NCBI RefSeq assembly: GCF_027744825.2
Contig: NC_071338.1
Span: 28,271,501 to 28,335,500, forward strand
Direction of reading: 5' to 3'
Length of the DNA stretch: 64,000 bases
Source of the DNA: Synchiropus splendidus
Lineage: Eukaryota > Chordata > Actinopteri > Syngnathiformes > Callionymidae
Part shown: piece after piece, positions 40,750 to 51,851 of the stretch
Layout: every line of letters begins with the position of its first letter
Position numbering within the stretch: the first letter of the stretch is position 1
Translations under genes and position numbers: made by a program
The notes under the pieces: model-generated
The model's database searches: none
Told to the model about the DNA's origin: nothing
What the model saw: the letters and a program-made list of their open reading frames with translations, nothing else

Positions 40750-42185
40750 AAAAATTATATTACCAAAGAAGCAATGAAAAGAAAGGTCGTGAAAAACAAA
40801 GTAACGTTGTTAGATAATAGGAACAAACAATGCTGATAACAGGAAAATAAAGAACTAAATATCAACCGTATGATGGATTATTATGAGTATATAAGAGTGT
40901 AATCTCTTATATGGCAATATAGTAAATATTTATATACAGTATCAAAAAACATTTTTCCAATCAGATGAAATCACAAAAGTGAAATAAGAGTTTGATGAAA
41001 TACTACAATACAAAGCATGAAACTTTTCACGTAAATATCTCATTTTCTTTTTAAATATTTTGACTTGTGTTTCATCTAAAATGTCTCTGGTGACGTCTCA
41101 AGCTAGCGGTCCAACAAACTTCACTCACATCCTCTGGCATTTGGATAGATCACTTTCACAATAGCTGTTTCATCGTTGATCAAATTAGCAGACGGCAGAC
41201 GGACACACGACCTTCTCTTGCATTAGTCTCAATTTCTGCTCGGTGTTCTCCTCCCTCTCGTGTCTGACAGGCTTCACTCTCTCAGCCTGTCTGTCTCTGT
41301 GGATTTCCTGTGGCCTCAGGGTTCCTCCACATTCACCGCTCTCCAGGGACCGAGCTTCTCTTCCACACACACATGCAAGCTCGCACACACTGGAAATCAG
41401 GCCGGGGTCTCTGGGGATGCCATGATAGAGATCTCCAGCCGAGTCCACCACTTCCCTCTGGGGTCAGAATGACAGAGATGCTGCCAGTTATAGTGTACGT
41501 GCGTGTCAATCATCGCGCATGCCTGTGTGTATTTGTGTTCACGTGAGAGTTGGTCAGTGTAGACTGAGCACAGTGTTGTATTAGGACTTGCCTGGGCCCG
41601 TGAGAGTGACAGAGGAGAGGACAGAGACGGAGAGTGAGCGACACAGACGGAGGCCGGCGGCTCCTCTCGCTGCAGGGTCTCCGCTCCAGTCGATAGTTTC
41701 CAGATGGGACCCATTTGCCCTGAGATGCTCCAGTGCACGCATCCCTGTCCTCCACCACAAGTATAATAAAGCTGCAAACACTCACCGACCTCTACATTTC
41801 TGATACCTGAAATGTTGTGGCGTCACTGAACAATGAAGCCAGCAATTTAGACACCTGCTTTCTACAACCCCCCTGAAGAACCATGGTCTTAGAATTAAAG
41901 ACCATGATCCTCTGCCTCAATCTACATTCCTGATGTTATCTATAGGCATGAGCTTCATCTGTTCTCCTGGACTCTTGCTTTTTCACACCATTCCAGTCCT
42001 CATCCAAGAGAGGCTCACATTGGAACCATTGCTCCTCCACAGGGCAAAACGGCAGTAGAAGTTGCTTGGCAATTTTTTCTGAATGGCTTCCTGTGAAACA
42101 GTTGTCTTAGGGACACCCTTGTATTCCCTCAGGTTAGCTTGGACTGTTGCTAAGGAATAAGAGGTTTGAACTGTACAGATAGTAC
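40750..42185. other. Unassigned stretch
   Basis: AT-rich on the left; GC-richer near 41.2-41.7 kb with chance frames of up to 126 codons open on both strands. No recognisable domain. Confidence 0.5.
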
Positions 42186-42928
42186 AGTAATGTCTGTGTT
42201 GCGTCACAGGAATCTCAACATTTGGCATCTTATCTTGTCCTCCAAGTCAGTTGGGTTGTTGTACTAAACAAATGTTAGCATGGGGAGAGGATTTTTTTTA
42301 CTGTTCTGGTGTTGATAAACTCCTCCTGTAGAAGCTGTGCGATTAATTTGCCATTAATCGCGAGTTAACTCAGCTTTAATGTGATTAATTGAGATTAAAA
42401 AATCTATTGACAAACCAAACTTTTTTTTTTTATCTGTTGGAGACCCCACACATGAAGTTAAAAAAAATGGCGAGGATAGTAATGTTTGTGTTAAGTCGCG
42501 ATAATCTCAACACTTTGCATCTTATCTTGTCCTCCAAGTCAGTTGGGTTGTTGTACTAAACAAATGTTAGCATGGGGAGAGGATTTTTTTTACTGTTCTG
42601 GTGTTGATAAACTCCTCCTGTAGAAGCTGTGCGATTAATTTGCCATTAATCGCGAGTTAACTCAGCTTTAATGTGATTAATTGAGATTAAAAAATCTATT
42701 GACAAACCAAACTTTTTTTTTTTATCTGTTGGAGACCCCACACATGAAGTTAAAAAAAATGGCGAGGATAGTAATGTTTGTGTTAAGTCGCGATAATCTC
42801 AACACTTTGCATCTTATCTTGTCCTCCAAGTCAGTTGGGTTGTTGTAATGTTTGTGTCTCAACACTTAATCGCATGTTAACTCCTCTTTAGTGCGATTAA
42901 CTGAGATCAAAATTTTAATCTATAAATA
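42186..42928 (+). repeat. 292-bp tandem repeat, two full units plus a deleted third
   Basis: The phrase CCTCCAAGTCAGTTGGGTTG recurs at 42239, 42531 and 42823, a constant period of 292. From about 42227 to 42855 the adjoining units look identical base for base. The first unit's left edge (42186-42226) is diverged, and the third unit jumps after TTGTTGTAATG into a shortened, diverged version of the unit's later part. Each full unit contains GCGATTAATTTGCCATTAAT then CGCG, an inverted repeat of a GATTAAT type common in fish repeats, and a T-run. Confidence 0.93.
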
Positions 42929-45374
42929 ATCTTTTAGGATTTTGAAAATCTTTATGTGTGCACCCGGCTCCAGAGGAGTTTGTGCCCGTACTTCCCGTAT
43001 CATATGAAGATGGCCGACAAACATTTCCAAACACACTGTAGAAACGATCATTGGAAACTGTGGCGCTAAAATCACCCACAGACAAGACGAGTGGTGCGAG
43101 GGAGGTTCTTCCCACCGGCCTCTGTGGTTGTACAAAGCCTTAGTGTTCAGTGTCCTTCTGTGAGACGATGTGTGACGAGGCCGTGTGAAGCCGCCTGTAA
43201 AAGCCACAGAAACAGGTACGGGTCACAGACAGCAGCATCCATGCAGGGTCAGGCTCGACTCACTCGCTGCATCTGGGAGCCGCGGCTGTGTGGGTGGACA
43301 TGGGGAGGGTACCCTCTGTATTTTTAGAAAACATATGGTGCGTCGCCGCACGTCTACAAGCCCCAACACTCGAGATGATCAGTTAGTGTGAGCATCCCCT
43401 AAGCTCACACCCACCCACCAGGCACACACACACGTATGTTACACACAATTTTTCCTCTGGCTACCACACACAGGCTGCAATCACAGGCCGAGCGCTGCAT
43501 ATGGTATCAGTTTGAACCCTCTTTTACCACCAAACCAGCGGTTGATAATCAGCTACTGACAGATACCTCTGTAAACTGAGGTTATATCATTAGCAAAGGT
43601 TAACAGCCTGACTGTGTTTACGTCACCGATACACAACTCTTGAGCTACGTCAAACAAGCCGCGTGAATAAATACGTCTTCCAGGTGGTGCTATTGATCAC
43701 CTCTGCTAGCGTCGCTTCACCTCAAGATCGATTGATACCCTCATTAGTCGAGTGGATTTGTCCCATAACCTCATCCAAATGTGTTTGTTATTGCGTGAAA
43801 CAAATGAGCCCAGTGGGGATTTCACGGTGGAGAGCGTGACACAAGTGGCGGCCGAGATAAGAGAAAAGTGAGCTTGGAGCTGGCCTGCAGAAGAGATGGA
43901 TACAGGGTGACCTGCTACCTGTGATATACACAGAGGATCTGTGAGAGCGTCGGCACCTCTCCGCGCGTCACGCCAGCCTGCATGTGCATGCGCCGACCGG
44001 CGGATGAAACATCTGGTTTCCATGAGGCCAAGAGAAGCCAACTCCTACACAGAAGGAATTAGAGGTCATTTACTTATTAAAGAAAAAAGAGTCAATTGCA
44101 GGAGCTGTGATTGTAAATGGAGATGGAGCTTATCTGAAGGACTATCTGCGTCCCTGCAGGGCGAAACTCAGGCAGCAAGTGGTGGCTTCGCTACACATAT
44201 GTGCTGGTGCAAAAGTCACCAGCAACAACTAACTGAAAACAATATGACGCCACTCTATTCCATCATTCTGTTTTTCTTTCATGACATCATCCACACCACT
44301 CTCGGTTTGCCTCAACTTGATTACAAGAGACTTAATATTCAGAGAAACTTTTGGCTGTTTCAGAAACATAGATAGTTTTGAAACATAGTTTTGTTTTGAA
44401 GCTTCATGCAATGCAATGCATTGATCATTTATTCAGCTGTGTTTCGCCCCAAAATCTTCTCCCAACGAGCCCGGTAAAGTGTTGGATTCACTCCCGGCTC
44501 TTGGGCTAACCAGGGGTTCTCCCTTTGAAAAATTTGAACTTGAAAAATTCTAGCGAATGACTCACACCTCATTTAGAATTAAGAGCTAAAGAGGGTAAAT
44601 TTCAATTGGAAGTTCAAAATGATTTGCCTTTTTTGACTCTCCATTTCTGATCAGTATTACCAACTGTATTCTAATCAGTACACAACTCTTTCATGTACAA
44701 TGTTAAGGTCAAGTCTAGACTTGGAAAGGAACTATTCATGCCAGTCTTCCTTGATTCTTGCTTCACATTGTGAAAGAAGATTCTTCCTTGTTAACGTGGT
44801 ATGTACAGTAGTATATACATCTTCAGAAAAATGGCTACTATGACGTGTAGTCATCGCCGACCAAGTATGAGTACTAACATTTATGTATTTGCGGATACTG
44901 ATTACCAATATGAGTAATTAATAATACCATAGCAACCATATTGAATGATTGTTCCCTGGACAAACATGACAGCACTGACACAGATTTCACTTTTAACATT
45001 TCAGGTTTAGCCTGTGCTGATATATTATATATAAGATCTTGGTACTGGTTTACGTATACAGCCTCAGGACCACACATGATTAAAACACCATAATGTAACC
45101 TGGGTTAGAACAGATCATCAAATAAAGTCAGAGACTCTGTAAATAATAATGTCATTGTTGAGCGTTTTCTTGAATTAAACACGCTTCAGTCAAAAAAGTC
45201 CCAACTGCCTACCATACATACCTGCAACGGCCCTCATTTGTGTGAGCGCTAAAACTCTACGTTGCACTGAGTCCGTGGAAAATGAAATGCGATATTGTGA
45301 GGGAACATTGTAGTAGGTATCAGGTGCTGTCATGAGCGCGTATTTGACAAGTACAAGTAGAGCAAAATAAGTCA
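42929..45374. other. Unassigned stretch
   Basis: Chance frames of up to 144 codons without domains. The portion from about 44850 contains GAGTACTAAC and GGATACTGATTACC phrases that may be the far side of the element ending at 45425. Confidence 0.45.
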
Positions 45375-45425
45375 GTGTTGGTCCAAGTACTGATCCTGAT
45401 ATTGGTATCGGGCCATCCCTACTCA
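45375..45425. mobile_element. Terminus of a fish DNA-repeat (GGTATCGGGCCATCCCTA)
   Basis: AAGTACTGATCCTGATATTG followed by GTATCGGGCCATCCCTACTC matches a repeat end I recall from many fish sequences. The other end is not clearly defined and may lie near 44850. No target duplication identified. Confidence 0.4.
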
Positions 45426-45446
45426 TCCGCCCGGCCACCTTGAAGA

Positions 45447-45800
45447 GTGCCTCTGTGTTTCCAATATCTCCTCAGCGTGTCCTGGGTCTGCCCTGAATCT
45501 CTCCCAGATTACAGAGTTTCTCACCCTGAGAGTCTACACACCATCAGGGAAAGAAAAAAAAAAAAAATTGCCCAGTCATCTAGTCCCTTGCTCACTTCCA
45601 AACTCCATGGCCATATGTGGATATCGCGACTTACTTTTTCCTTTTGGCTCTTCAATTTCTTTACCCGCTCAGACGTATACCATTTCCTCTGGACTCATCT
45701 TTCTGTTACGCGAACTCCATCCTCCCCTCACTCTTGAACCAGACTCTTTGATTTTAAACTTCTCTCACAGTCTTCACATTTTCTCAGACTTCGTCCAAGC
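45447..45800 (-). mobile_element. Antisense relic of a fish reverse-transcriptase LINE (internal RT part)
   Basis: On the plus strand the phrases CAGCGTGTCCTGGGTCTGCC, CAGAGTTTCTCACCCTGAGA, CTCCATGGCCATATGTGG, CTTTTGGCTCTTCAATTTCT and CCTCACTCTTGAACCAGACT follow in order the antisense of the C-terminal reverse-transcriptase region of a very abundant fish LINE. The sense strand is minus. Deletions and an A-run insertion (about 45553-45566) break the frame, so it is a relic. A frame of 96 codons on the plus strand is antisense noise. Confidence 0.75.
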
Positions 45801-47999
45801 TGCTCTATACTCCACTGTGACCCATCCCAACCGGCTATAACAAGTAGACAGAAGACTTTGCAGACTCCTAAGCTCAACACCCTCCTCATAATGGCTCCAC
45901 TCCTTCTGTTCTTAAAACAGAAAACAATCTTGTCTTTGGCCAGTCAACATGGGTCATGACAAGTCAGCACGTACACCAGCTTGATCTGACATGAGGATCA
46001 TCGAAACGCTACTCAGTTTGTAGTTAACTTGGGGAATGACCTTGACCCTTGACAAACGCATTTGTGTTTGGATTATTCCATCTGAGGCTTGCTTTCATGT
46101 CCTCCCACTGAAACAGGTTCCACAACCAACGCGGTGGTCGGTGGACAGGAATAGTCACTTGGACGATGTTCTTCCAGTCTTGGGATGACACCACAGCAAT
46201 AAAAAGTATGTGATTATTTTCCTACTGTCTCACATGTGCGTCACACCAAACGTGTGGACAGAAACCAGAAGGTGGAATTTCATGTAGGAGGGCAGGAAAG
46301 TATGTGCGTTCAATAGAATTTACCACAGTCCAGCTGATGTCTGTCGTGGATGAGGCATCCAATAAAGGCTTAGCTTGGTTTTGCATTTTAAAGAGAAATG
46401 CTGTCAGTTAGATAGTTGGTTTTTTAAGCTCACTTCCCCCCTGCAGTGTCTTCAAGTAGCCCCAGAGGTCGCCTATAGGCACATTTCCTGTCATGGACCT
46501 GGCTGCGCAGTGATCACTCAGCATTACTGAAGTATAAATACACTCAAATAGTAGCATTCATGACGGACAGATCAGATATTAAAAGGTTTTGCATCTGTTG
46601 GAGACTTACAGAAACCGCTTCCTCAGGAAGACTGAAGTTCATCTCAGGATGTCACCATGGTGACTCACAGAGAACTAGGTAATGATAGGAAACACTTAGG
46701 AACCTGGTGGAATTCGACAGGAAATTACTCAGATTACTCTTGACCCATTTCTACAACAATAAAAGAAGCGGTCCGCCATTCTTCTGCAAAACACCGTCCG
46801 ATAAATGTGAAGGTGCCGCTGCGTTTTGATCATTCATGAAGAGCTTGACCACCCTGTCTCGCCTTGAAGCTCACTGCATGTGTATGAAACCCACTCCCAC
46901 GCAGGAGAAGTGTGGTCCTGTTTGACTCATCGGAAAGTAGATCTTCTAGAACATCAGCCCACGTCATGTCCTTTAACCTCGGCAACAGAATCAAACGCAG
47001 TACGTTCCTCGACTTAGGAAACACTGAGATACGCTCATATCGTTTTGCATCATCGCTTATCTTCTTTCTCCCACATCCTCACGTGGGCGATGAAGAGAAT
47101 CACCTGTGAAGTGGATCACAGTGGCCTTGATACAGCTGGGAGGGAAACCACAAAGATGCTTCTAGTCACATCCACTCATTTGGACGATGTCATTGCTGGC
47201 AGCCTTCATCACGTGGGATCCAGGATTGGGTGTACCCTCAAAAAACAGACACAAACATGTCCTGACCTGTCAAAACCAAACTTCTATTTCTAACGTTTAA
47301 TGGCCCTTCATAAAACACTCCACAGGCTGTAAATAAAACACATGTTTTTTTTAAAAATATGGACAAAAGAGATAGTAAATTTGATGGATTGCTGCAGTTA
47401 TGAGCAGATACATACTGAAGAAAGGCTGATGTCCACCATCTGCTGTGGGAGCAGCAACAGGTGCTTCTGATTGTTATCTCTGTTTAGTTGTGTTGTGCAC
47501 ATTGTAAATTAGGTTTGGCTGAATTTGACTTGGACCACTTCAAAAATCATATCCACATTGTTTTCCCTCTTTCCTCCATTGTTCTCATACAGAGTTGCTC
47601 CTGGCCACAGAGCAGTGTCATGACTTCGTTGGTTTTGGTTTTTGAAATGGAAAATCAGTTTCTCACATCAAAATGGCGGTTGTGTAGTGATTGCAGCTCT
47701 TGTGTGAGAAGTTTGAAGAGCTTTGAGAGTGTAGTGTTAAGGCATGAAAATACTTTCTTAGTCTTACAGGCGAGAGATTTCATAGAGTTTAAGCTTCGGA
47801 GCTTTTCCAATGCAAAATATTATCAGGTGTTAATCTCCCTCCTCAGACGAATTTTTATTAAAATTCAATCTATCATTGGACTCAACACACTGAGCTAGTG
47901 CAAACTAAAATATGTTTTATGAATATATTGTTGAGTTCTTGAGAAATAGATTTGTTAGTCAAGCTGTTTTTTTTTCATTGTTCTGTTGACATGGTTTAA
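45801..47999. other. Unassigned stretch
   Basis: Includes the 136-codon plus frame 47488-47898, which has no recognisable domain, no splice context and no repeat match that I know. Otherwise nothing. Confidence 0.45.
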
Positions 48000-48185
48000 T
48001 ATGTCAACTCTGGACATTCATGTCCGAGAACATTTTGATTCATACGTGCACGGACAGATTGTCAGTGAGCATGTCTTTGGACTGAGGGAGGAAAGCAGAG
48101 CACCTGGAGAAAAACCAGACAGACACAAGGAGGACATGCAAACTCGAGCAACAGTGCTCACCGTTGCTCCACCTTGCCGTCCGTT
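48000..48185 (+). repeat. SINE-like fish repeat, back half
   Basis: CATGTCTTTGGACTGAGGGA then GGAAAGCAGAGCACCTGGAG, AAGGAGGACATGCAAACTC and AACAGTGCTCACCGTTGCTCC are a diverged version of a repeat present in most fish genomes. The fragment at 11780-11880 corresponds to its front part and tail. Classification is uncertain. Confidence 0.65.
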
Positions 48186-49704
48186 TTCATTCATTACTTC
48201 GCAATTTTAATAAGTGCTCATTCTTGGGGCGAAAACATTTGCGTGTGTTTCAAAGCACTGAAAAGAGAAAACGTATTCAACTGTGCGACAAAAGTGATCG
48301 TGCTAGCAAGAAGCACAGAAATTAGGTGATGGTTTACAGACCATTCACGTTGAATGAAGAGGAATTCACGCAGCTGCCAGTGTTTCTGTGAAGTATTTCT
48401 GTTTGACCATTGACCCTGGTATGAACAGTGCATGAATGTAGGTGAGGGACATAATAAGCAGGTCCTGGTGAACATCAAAGGCGTGATGTTGTTGAGAGGT
48501 ACGTCTATTGACAGTAGGCTGAGATGGTAGCTCATCACCTGTGAGCCTTCAACTGAAGTAGAACAATGGAGATTTGCTGACTTGCTAGACAACACACTCT
48601 TGTTTGGTTGGTTTTATTGCTTATTTTTGCCCTCATCGTTGCAGCATTCTGGCTTTTGTTATTTTTGTCTGAACAAATGTCTGTGGCTTTGTTGTTTTTT
48701 GTCTGATTTAGGTTGCAGTGGGAAACCTAGGCAGCCACACGGTGGTTTGACTGGGAGGATCCACGTCTTTTGTTCTCTTTGGCACTGACTTTCAACCCAT
48801 ATTCCATGTTTCAGCCTTTTGTTACTCACGAGCTACAATATTGATCGAGCTTTTGTGTCGTCCTTGTGTGTCTTCTTGACATATTACCGTGAATTTTATT
48901 CGGATACTGCAGTAGTTGTAACCTGTGATTGTTGCTATTGTGTCATTGAATGCAAAACTGAAGAACTGCTATCAAAGCGCAACCACTGCTCCCAGTAACA
49001 TGAAGATTAACAACAGTTGAGATCTGAACTCATGTTTTGTTGATGTGTTTTGGCTCGGTGGGGAACTTGTTGGATCGGGGAGGTGCTGGAAAATGTGGGT
49101 GGGCTGACACTCACCGGCATGGGGAGGGAGATCTGACGTTTGCGCCATCAGCTGTCTCTTGTTTGATCAATCTCAAATCCGAGGTAGATAGAGAAACTTT
49201 CCACTGATAAAAAAAAAATAAAAATCAAAATAAATAAATCTCTCACGCAAAGTTACCGCACATACTAACCTTCCCCTGCAGGATCCAACATTCCCAAGTG
49301 TGATAAAATATCCACATTTCCTAACTTGTAGCGTGTCACTGTGTTTGCCAGACGGCTGAAGCCTCACTGCTGCTTTATGAGAGGCAGGTTTTGTCTGTTG
49401 TGTGTCTGTGTGTCACAGTGACTTTACCACAGTGATCTGGTTCATTTCTCATCCACTGGTCACAGACGCTTAACGCTGCTTCAGCTTCCCCTTAAAAAGC
49501 CTGCCGTCACATCCTGAAGGCATATTCTATATTTCTCTTTAGAAATATACTTGAATACACAGATTCTCATGCGCACACGTTTTACAAAAGCCTGATTTCA
49601 GACATTCTATACTCAATGAGAAGCATTGGAGTGTTTTGTTTTTGGTCACTTTTATCTCTGCGTTTTGCAATTAATACGTCGGGTTCAGCATCCAGTGTCG
49701 AGAG
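48186..49704. other. Unassigned stretch
   Basis: No gene or repeat recognised. A-rich run near 49208-49236. Frames up to 125 codons without domains. Confidence 0.5.
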
Positions 49705-50308
49705 CAGGGGTTCTTAACCTTTTTGATCTCCCACCTTTCCCAGAACCAATAGGCCCGGTTCCCACTCAATAGATCCTCCTGATTTCATTTGTGATCAACA
49801 ACCATATTTAATCTACTCACACGTAAACAAACCAAAACCTTGTGAAAGATATTTATTTGTCATCGAAAAGTCCGTCCAGCAGCAGAACCAGGTGATATGC
49901 ATCAAACTTACTAAAGAAAAAAAAAGTACACTTGATGCAAACTGTTGAGAAAATTGAAAAAACTGAATACAATTCGGAATAAAATAAATATAATAAAACC
50001 ATGTCTGAATATCATAAAATAAAATATGTATAGTAAAGTGCAAAAGAAAGTATCGTAGTAGTATAGTATAGTTTATAGCATTTTTTATTTTCAAGAACTT
50101 CTTCATAGTTGTTGACTGTCACAGATTTGCAGCTGTCAGGTCAATTCAGTGACTCACTATTGCCACCATACGTGGCTAATGGATGAGAACAGAGCATCTC
50201 ACGGCCCTCGCAGCCCAATGGTGTAAAACAAAAACAAAAAATTAGCAGCCCTCAAGTTGACGCCCGTGGCCCAACCATGGGCCCCGGCCCTAGGGTTGAG
50301 AATCACTG
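49705..50308 (+). mobile_element. hAT-like non-autonomous transposon, family 2, copy 2
   Basis: Starts CAGGGGTTCTTAACCTTTTT and ends GGTTGAGAATCACTG like copy 1, but is 604 bp long and has lost part of the GGGGCCC block near the left end. The flanking 8-mers GTCGAGAG and GTCGGTCC share only their first four bases, so the target duplication is decayed or the neighbourhood has changed. The interior shares AGCAGCAGAACCAGGTG and ATGCAAACTGTTGAGAAA with copy 1. Confidence 0.88.
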
Positions 50309-51779
50309 GTCGGTCCATAGTACCACTTCAGGCTGGTGATGGGTTTGTTTTGTGGAATTGTGAGCCCTCATTTTGTGTAACTCTTGCAAATCCAAAGCAA
50401 ATACAAATCCCTGTCACAGTCATTGGTGACCAATATTTCATTTTCATTCTTGTATTCTTTATCACGGACATTATTTTGAAAGTAAATATACAATAAAGTC
50501 CTGTTATCGGTATGTAGCTGTGTGTCTGCTCACTCACAGTGGCTCATTGTGTAAACACGTGAAGGGAGGCTGTCGTGTTTCTCTGCTTTGAAACAACCAT
50601 CCTTCCATCCGTGGCTTTTATCCGTCTGTCTGTGCACGTCTTGGTCCAGAGAGATGCTCTGATCGCGACTGTCTGTGTGGCCCTCTTTGTAGGCTGCTGG
50701 TCCAGTTCCAGGGAAACCACTGTGTGTCACAGCCACAAAAATAGAAGTTTGTTTACATCACCTTAAACCCAGCCGAGGGCTTGTTTTCAAAGATGTTCTG
50801 TGGTCAACCCTGGAAAAATGTTTTTTTTTCTTCTGGTTGGGAAGAAAATCACTAGATTCTTATGCCATATCTGCTGAGTGGATTGGCGGGAGTCACACGC
50901 ACAAAAAATTATATAGTAAAATTCAAATAAAATGAGTCCAGATCCATTGCTCAGCTGTATAAGGATTGCTTTCGTAAATACGGAATTAACCTCTGTACCC
51001 CCGCGGGTTTGCGTCAACACGGCCATTGCCGGGCTATTTCAGAGCGTCGAGCTCCCTCTATAGGAAGTAAGGTATACTGCAATATCAAACTCCGCAATGA
51101 CTTAAACACGTCGTCCACACCTTTGGTAAATGTTGACGATAAGTTGATAGAACATTCGGGAAAATACGTGAACAAAAGCAACTCCTTATGATTATCTACC
51201 GTGTGAAGAGACCATGACATTGAACAAACTAAAGCAGCAGTTAGTGTAATTTGATATAGCTAATTCTAGTCAAGAAAATCAAATTATTCACTTGTGAAAA
51301 GTGAAGAAATGGATTCTAATATTGTGGGGGAAATAAGTGTTTTCTTTGTGCACGCTGAGTGGGGAAATTAATGAATTGTCAATGGTCTTACATCTGTTTT
51401 GGGGTCTTATTTATTGTATTTATTAGACACTGAAGAAAAGCGGATCATTTATTTACGTTGACTATGTGCAATACGTATTTGACAAATACTTAACCTTCAC
51501 AAACATGAACATTTTACTAATCCTCATCTTAATGTTTCTGTATGACTCACAGCGTTGTCTGCGATATCTCAAAGTTTAATGGAGACACGTAAAACAGCGT
51601 TTTACCCAACTGTCTCAACGTCTTGATGACTGTGTGATAAGGCAGCAGGGGTCAAATGTGAGTGGTCATCTTCTCTGCTCTCTAAGAGCGTCGACATAAA
51701 TCACGAAGAGTGTCTGGCTGCTGTCAGAGAGGCCTGCTGCCCACCAGGGTTAAACCAACAGAGCCTGAGAGGAGGCGGC

Positions 51780-51781
<2 letters not shown>
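50309..51781. other. Unassigned stretch
   Basis: No gene or repeat recognised. Frames of 79 codons or fewer. Confidence 0.55.

Positions 51782-51850
<69 letters not shown>
51782..51850. repeat. (AC)n microsatellite, 69 bases
   Basis: Uninterrupted AC dinucleotide. The Cys-Val minus frame here is a translation of the tract. Confidence 0.97.

Positions 51851-51851
<1 letters not shown>

Noticed and set aside
42186..42928. Satellite array or CRISPR-like locus
   Set aside because: Only two and a fraction units, no spacers; a local tandem duplication explains it.
47488..47898. 136-codon plus frame
   Set aside because: Considered as a possible single-exon gene, but composition is like its surroundings and no motif, upstream element or homologue phrase is visible.
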